From NCBI GenBank assembly GCA_031419715.1, contig JANOLJ010000074.1, positions 1 to 27,485 on the forward strand: a stretch of 27,485 bases of DNA, in the 5' to 3' direction. Below the pieces are notes generated by a model that worked only from the letters and a program-made list of their open reading frames with translations, was not told the DNA's origin and did not search any database. Source of the stretch: JAEMQF01 sp031419715 (GTDB lineage: Bacteria > Pseudomonadota > Gammaproteobacteria > Burkholderiales > Burkholderiaceae_C). Positions within the stretch are counted from its first letter, which is position 1. Every line of letters starts with the position of its first letter. Positions 23,664-27,485 of the stretch are shown in pieces. Both the position numbers and the translations under genes were made by a program.

Positions 23664-24866
23664 ATGCAAACATACGACGTCGCCGTCATCGGCGCTGGCG
23701 CCGCGGGTCTGATGTGCGCGGCGCTCGCCGGGCAGGGCGGCCAGCGCGTGGTGCTCATCGACCACGCGGCCAAAGTGGCGGAGAAGATCCGCATCTCCGG
23801 TGGCGGGCGCTGCAACTTCACGAACCTGAGCGTCGGGCCGGCGAATTTTCTCTCCGAGAACCCGAGTTTCTGCCGTTCCGCGCTGGCGCGCTACACGCCG
23901 CGGGACTTTCTTGCGCTCCTGCAGCGCCATGGCATCGCGTGGCACGAGAAACATCGCGGTCAGTTGTTCTGCGATGGGCCTAGCGAGCAGATCATCGCGA
24001 TGCTGCTCGGTGAATGCGCCGCTGGTGGCGTGACGCATCTGCAACCATGCAGCGTGCAGGCACTGCGCCGCAGCGAAACCGGATTCGAACTCGACACCGA
24101 TCGCGGGCCGATCGTGGCAGGCCGTGTCGTCATCGCCACGGGTGGCCTGTCGATACCGAAGATCGGTGCCAGCGATTTCGGCTACCGCATCGCGCGCCAG
24201 TTCGGGCACGCCATCGTCGCCACGCGGCCGGCGCTGGTGCCGCTCACGTTTGGGCCCGATGCGTGGGCGCCGTTTGCAACTCTCGCCGGCCTGAGCCTCG
24301 AAGTGGACGTGCAGGTCGGCCAAGGAAAGCACAAAGGCGCGTTCGTCGAAGACCTGTTGTTCACGCACCGCGGTCTGAGCGGGCCGGCGATTCTGCAAAT
24401 ATCGAGCTATTGGCGCGAGGGTGAGACGCTGCACATCGACCTGGCGCCCGGCCTGGGCGTGAGCGACGCGCTGCTGCGCGCCAAAGCGTCATCGCAGCGC
24501 CAGCTCAGCAACGAATTGGGAGCGATCGTCCCGGCGCGGCTGGCGCAGGCCTGGCTGCGCGATGACGCAGTGATCGCCACGACGCCGATGGCGCAGCAGC
24601 GCGATCGCGACTTGCGGCGCATCGGCGACAGCCTGAAGCGCTGGGGAGTCACACCGAACGGCAGCGAGGGCTATCGCAAGGCCGAAGTCACCGCCGGAGG
24701 GGTGGACACGCGCGAGCTGAGTTCACAAACCATGCAGAGCCAGCGTTGCCCGGGCCTGTATTTCATTGGCGAAGTGGTCGATGTGACCGGCTGGCTCGGT
24801 GGCTACAACTTCCAGTGGGCCTGGGCGAGTGCCGCCGCGTGCGCGCGGGCATTGAATGCGCCTTGA
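23664..24866 (+). CDS. NAD(P)/FAD-dependent oxidoreductase, BaiN/HI0933 family
   Basis: A 400-residue flavoprotein of the HI0933/YhiN/BaiN family. The FAD-binding dinucleotide motif VAVIGAGAAGLMCA is at 7-20. The family signature ISGGGRCNFTN is at 44-54. IATGGLSIPKIGASDFGYRIA marks the middle, and the C-terminal FAD motif GLYFIGEVVDVTGWLGGYNF with QWAWASA closes the protein. Members include a bile-acid 4,5-reductase in gut clostridia. The role in proteobacteria is not established, so no gene symbol is given. ATG 23664 is chosen because it begins directly with the Rossmann strand. The open frame runs back to 23403 through the end of cysE and the REP-like repeats, which would give a false 87-residue extension. 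Confidence 0.9.
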   Translation: MQTYDVAVIGAGAAGLMCAALAGQGGQRVVLIDHAAKVAEKIRISGGGRCNFTNLSVGPANFLSENPSFCRSALARYTPRDFLALLQRHGIAWHEKHRGQLFCDGPSEQIIAMLLGECAAGGVTHLQPCSVQALRRSETGFELDTDRGPIVAGRVVIATGGLSIPKIGASDFGYRIARQFGHAIVATRPALVPLTFGPDAWAPFATLAGLSLEVDVQVGQGKHKGAFVEDLLFTHRGLSGPAILQISSYWREGETLHIDLAPGLGVSDALLRAKASSQRQLSNELGAIVPARLAQAWLRDDAVIATTPMAQQRDRDLRRIGDSLKRWGVTPNGSEGYRKAEVTAGGVDTRELSSQTMQSQRCPGLYFIGEVVDVTGWLGGYNFQWAWASAAACARALNAP

Positions 24867-24874
24867 CGCATCGA

Positions 24875-24902
24875 GCCGGCTTCGCAGAGATGGCGGTGGC
24901 GA
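24875..24902 (+). repeat. Degenerate third copy of the REP-like unit
   Basis: The stretch GCCGGCTTCGCAGAGATGGC followed by GGTGGCGA resembles 23623-23651 (GGCTTTCGCCGAGATGACGG, CAGTGGCGA) with one deleted T, two substitutions and a 3-base deletion. It fills the gap between the convergent baiN and mog stops. The likeness extends beyond the hairpin into TGGCGA, which suggests shared origin, but chance in GC-rich DNA is possible. Confidence 0.4.
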
Positions 24903-24905
24903 TCT

Positions 24906-25496
24906 TCAGTTGGCGGCTTGCCGCAGCGCCGACTTCGGCCGAAACGCCTGGCACACCGCCGGGTCGGTCTCGATGTAAGGGCCGCCGATCAAATCGACGC
25001 AATAGGGAACCGCGGCGAAAATGCCAGGCACCGGCGGCGTGTGCGTCGGCAACCCTTCCAGCGTTTGGGCGATCGCCTTGGGCTGCCCCGGCAAGTTGAT
25101 GATCAAAGCCTTATTGCGCACCACCGCGACCTGGCGCGACAGAATCGCCGTCGCCACGAAATTCAAGCTGATTCTCCGCATCTGCTCGCCAAAACCCGGC
25201 ATGACTTTGGTCGCCACATTCAACGTGGCCTCCGGCGTCACGTCGCGCAGCGTGGGACCGGTGCCGCCGGTGGTGAGGATCAGGTGGCAGTGCTCCTGAT
25301 CGGCCAGCTCGCGCAACGTGGCTTCGATCTGCGCCTGCTCGTCGGGGATGAGGCGCGTCTCCCACGTCAGCGGATTTCGCAGCGCGCGCGCGAGCCAGGC
25401 CTTCAGCGCCGGAATGCCCTGGTCTTCATAGACGCCGCTGGAGGCACGGTCGCTGACCGATACGAGGCCAATCTTCACGGGATCGAACGTATTCAT
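24906..25496 (-). CDS. mog: Molybdopterin adenylyltransferase
   Basis: A 196-residue MogA/MoaB-fold protein that adenylates molybdopterin before molybdenum insertion. The hallmark TTGGTGPTLRDVTPEAT is at 75-91. IGLVSVSDRASSGVYEDQG opens the domain (9-27), and NLPGQPKAIAQTLEGL completes the substrate pocket. The length equals E. coli MogA (195). ATG 25496 gives the family N terminus; the open frame to 25589 overlaps yjgA and is not needed. It starts 28 bp after the yjgA stop and is probably co-transcribed with it. It converges on baiN with a 39-bp gap. Confidence 0.93.
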   Translation of the reverse strand: MNTFDPVKIGLVSVSDRASSGVYEDQGIPALKAWLARALRNPLTWETRLIPDEQAQIEATLRELADQEHCHLILTTGGTGPTLRDVTPEATLNVATKVMPGFGEQMRRISLNFVATAILSRQVAVVRNKALIINLPGQPKAIAQTLEGLPTHTPPVPGIFAAVPYCVDLIGGPYIETDPAVCQAFRPKSALRQAAN

Positions 25497-25524
25497 GGCG
25501 TGCCCCTGGCGGACTTCAGGTCGC

Positions 25525-26061
25525 TCATGGGCGGCCCAGCGTCGCCTGCTCCCTGATGATCTGGAACAGCTCGCGAAAATACCGGCCACTGCGCTTTTCC
25601 GGAATCAGCGCCGCATCTTTGCGCGCGTTGCGTATCACGGTGCGCAGTTGCTGCACATCGGCATCGGCATGTTCCGCGGCGAAACGCGTCAACGCTTCGT
25701 CATCGGCGATCAACTCGGCGCGCCAGCGCTCGGCTTGGTGCAAGGCCAGTGACTCACGCGTCTGGCCGATCTGCACCACCGCCACCGCTTCTTGCAAGGG
25801 TTCGGTGTCGACGCGGCGCATCAGCTTGCCGATGTACTGCATCTGCCGGCGCCGGCCCTCGTGGCTGCGCGTGCTCTTGTAGGTGACGAGCGCGTCGAAC
25901 AGCGACTCCGGCATGTCCAGCTTGCGCAAGCGCTCTTCCGACATTTCGACGAGCGCCACGCCGAGCGACTGCAAGTCGTGCGAGACCTGCTTGAGCCGCG
26001 TTTTGCTTGGGCGCGCGATGCGCAGCTCGCGAAGTTCGGCGGGAATGTTCGGGTCGTCCAT
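25525..26061 (-). CDS. yjgA: Ribosome-associated protein YjgA (DarP, DUF615)
   Basis: A 178-residue basic, helical protein of the DUF615 family, known in E. coli as YjgA/DarP, a factor that binds 50S precursors late in ribosome assembly. Family segments are PSKTRLKQVSHDLQSLGVAL, LRKLDMPESLFDAL, HEGRRRQMQYIGKLMRRVD, and the C-terminal RNARKDAALIPEKRSGRYF. ATG 26061 is taken as the start. The large open frame extending to 26685 lies opposite pmbA and is not coding. It is divergent from pmbA, a neighbourhood common in beta- and gammaproteobacteria, and followed by mog. Confidence 0.92.
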   Translation of the reverse strand: MDDPNIPAELRELRIARPSKTRLKQVSHDLQSLGVALVEMSEERLRKLDMPESLFDALVTYKSTRSHEGRRRQMQYIGKLMRRVDTEPLQEAVAVVQIGQTRESLALHQAERWRAELIADDEALTRFAAEHADADVQQLRTVIRNARKDAALIPEKRSGRYFRELFQIIREQATLGRP

Positions 26062-26070
26062 GCTGCTCGT

Positions 26071-26077
26071 TATGATA
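26071..26077. promoter_or_regulatory. Overlapping divergent -10 boxes for yjgA and pmbA
   Basis: TATGATA holds TATGAT on the plus strand (26071-26076) and TATCAT on the minus strand (26077-26072). Plus-strand transcription would begin near 26083, 60 nt before the preferred pmbA start. Minus-strand transcription would begin near 26065, only a few nt before the yjgA ATG. A minus-strand TTGGCT lies 15 bp upstream of TATCAT (26098-26093); no plus-strand -35 is clear. Confidence 0.45.
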
Positions 26078-26143
26078 GCCGCCGGCTCCATGAGCCAACC
26101 GGGCGCATCGGCGCGCCCCCACCTGAAACATTGCGGCCGCTTC

Positions 26144-27485
26144 ATGCCTGACTCCAAACAGATCAATCGCGGCAACGAGGGCTTCGCGTTCGCGCGCGAA
26201 CGATTCCAACAGCTCGTTGAAGACACGCTGGCGTTCGCCGCCACGCTGGGCGCCAGCGACGCCGCGGCCGAAGTCTCGGAAGGCGTGGGACTGTCGGTGT
26301 CGGTGCGCAAGGGCGAGGTCGAAAACATCGAACGCAATCGCGACAAGTCGCTGGGCGTCACGGTGTATTCGGGCCAGCGCCGAGGCAACGCGAGCACGTC
26401 TGATTTTTCGCGCGCGGCGCTTGAGCAAACCGTGCGCGCCGCGCATGACATCGCGCGTTTCACCGCCGAAGACGTGGCCGCCGGCCTGCCCGAACTTGAC
26501 GACCTGGCGATCGGCGCGGTGGCGACACGCGACCTCGACCTGTTCCACCCATGGTCCATCCACGCCGAAGGCGCGCGCGACATTGCATTGCAATGCGAAG
26601 CGGCGGCTCTTACCACCGACAAGCGCATCACGAATTCCGAAGGCGCTGGCGTTTCAGCCCAGCAGTCGCACTTCTTCGCTGGCAACAGCCGTGGCTTTCG
26701 CGGTGGCTACGCCAGTTCGCGCCATTCGCTGTCGGTGGCGCCCATTGCCTCGGGCCCGGGCAAACGCGCCGACATGCAACGTGACGCCTGGTATTCATCG
26801 ATGCGTTCGCACCAGGAGCTGGCCGCACCCGAGGCCGTGGGGCGCTACGCCGCGCAGCGCGCGTTGTCGCGCCTGAATTCGCGGCGCATTCCTACTTGCG
26901 ACGTTCCCGTGCTGTTCGAGTCGACACTCGCCGCCGGGCTGCTCGGCGCTTATGTGCAAGCCACGAGCGGCGGGGCGCTGTACCGCAAGTCGAGTTTCTT
27001 GTTGGAAAGCCTGGGCCAGCAAGTGCTGAGCCCGCACCTCGATATTCGCGAGGATCCGCACCTGCCGCGCGGCAAGGGCAGCGTGCCGTTTGACGACGAA
27101 GGCGTGGTCACGAAGCCGCGCGACGTGGTGCGCGAGGGCGTTGTGCAAGGCTACTTCCTGTCAAGCTATTCGGCGCGCAAACTTGGCCTGCGCACGACAG
27201 GGCACGCCGGCGGATCGCAGAACCTGACGCTCACAAGCCGCCTCACCCGACCCGGCGACGACCTGCCGGCGATGCTGCGCAAACTCGGCCGGGGCCTGTT
27301 CGTCATCGAGCTGATGGGGCAGGGCGTGAACTACGTGACGGGCGACTACTCGCGCGGCGCGTCGGGCTTCTGGGTTGAAAACGGCGTGATTGCCTTCCCG
27401 GTGGAAGAAATCACCATCGCTGGCAATCTCAAAACCATGTTGAAGGGCATTGAAGCCATTGGTGCCGATGCCTACAACTACGGGG
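26144..27485 (+). CDS. pmbA: Metalloprotease-related protein PmbA (TldE), 3' end missing
   Basis: The first 447 codons of PmbA/TldE, partner of TldD in a heterodimeric zinc protease that matures or degrades small peptides such as microcin B17 and CcdA. TldE lacks the zinc motif itself. Visible marks are LSVSVRKGEVENIERNRDKS and GVTVYSGQRRGNASTSDFS near the N terminus, ITNSEGAGVSAQQS, PVLFESTLAAGLLG and FLSSYSARKLGLRTTGHAGG. Near the end come LIELMGQGVNYVTGDYSRGA-like residues (FVIELMGQGVNYVTGDYS) and GFWVENGVIAFPVEEITIAG. The frame is open at the window edge, and by comparison with E. coli (450 residues) only some 25 residues are missing. Two in-frame starts exist, ATG 26090 and ATG 26144. 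I prefer 26144, because the TATGAT box would leave almost no leader for 26090. Confidence 0.93.
   Translation, partial: MPDSKQINRGNEGFAFARERFQQLVEDTLAFAATLGASDAAAEVSEGVGLSVSVRKGEVENIERNRDKSLGVTVYSGQRRGNASTSDFSRAALEQTVRAAHDIARFTAEDVAAGLPELDDLAIGAVATRDLDLFHPWSIHAEGARDIALQCEAAALTTDKRITNSEGAGVSAQQSHFFAGNSRGFRGGYASSRHSLSVAPIASGPGKRADMQRDAWYSSMRSHQELAAPEAVGRYAAQRALSRLNSRRIPTCDVPVLFESTLAAGLLGAYVQATSGGALYRKSSFLLESLGQQVLSPHLDIREDPHLPRGKGSVPFDDEGVVTKPRDVVREGVVQGYFLSSYSARKLGLRTTGHAGGSQNLTLTSRLTRPGDDLPAMLRKLGRGLFVIELMGQGVNYVTGDYSRGASGFWVENGVIAFPVEEITIAGNLKTMLKGIEAIGADAYNYG

Noticed and set aside
26090..26143. Upstream ATG as the pmbA start
   Set aside because: In frame and possible, but it lies about 7 nt after the predicted transcription start and has no ribosome binding site; ATG 26144 is preferred without certainty.

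Overview
The window is an ordinary stretch of a GC-rich betaproteobacterial chromosome, most likely from the Burkholderiales. The reasons are the gene order pyrG-kdsA-DUF1330-eno-ftsB, the yjgA/pmbA divergent pair, the aceA and AsmA types, and the strong GC bias at third codon positions, which also produces many long false antisense frames. Genus cannot be decided from the sequence alone. I found no insertion sequence, phage gene, CRISPR array, tRNA or rRNA gene, toxin-antitoxin pair or recognisable defence locus. The content is housekeeping metabolism, envelope biogenesis and genome maintenance.

Layout. Positions 2-12157 are all on the plus strand: the 3' part of parC, an AT-richer regulatory region of about 320 bp, aceA (isocitrate lyase) with a terminator behind it, a helical protein of unknown function, a CoA-binding protein, metY, a patatin/beta-barrel outer membrane protein 3 bp behind metY, an ECHDC3-like crotonase and an AsmA family protein. 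Positions 12087-21803 are on the minus strand and hold two transcription blocks. The first reads pyrG-kdsA-DUF1330-eno-ftsB-pnuC from a TATAAT box at 17301-17306. The second reads suhB-mutS-alpha/beta hydrolase. From 21963 the plus strand carries trmJ, cysE and a BaiN/HI0933-type flavoprotein. The minus strand then carries mog and yjgA (darP), and the plus strand ends with pmbA (tldE), cut by the window edge.

How the genes fit together. metY and cysE both feed sulfur amino acid synthesis. kdsA, AsmA and the patatin-barrel protein belong to the outer envelope, and ftsB to the divisome. aceA is the glyoxylate shunt entry enzyme, and the dense operator-like sequence before it implies control by carbon source. 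Tight coupling (4-bp pyrG/kdsA overlap, 4-bp mutS/hydrolase overlap, 3-bp metY/patatin gap) points to co-transcription.

The best leads are modest. They are the aceA control region (a perfect 14-bp palindrome on the likely -10 box plus three copies of TTTCGCA), a facing pair of REP-like repeats between cysE and baiN with a decayed third copy behind baiN, a crotonase lacking both catalytic glutamates, a 71-bp tail-to-tail coding overlap of asmA and pnuC, and overlapping back-to-back -10 boxes between yjgA and pmbA. I did not find a convincing new multi-gene system.
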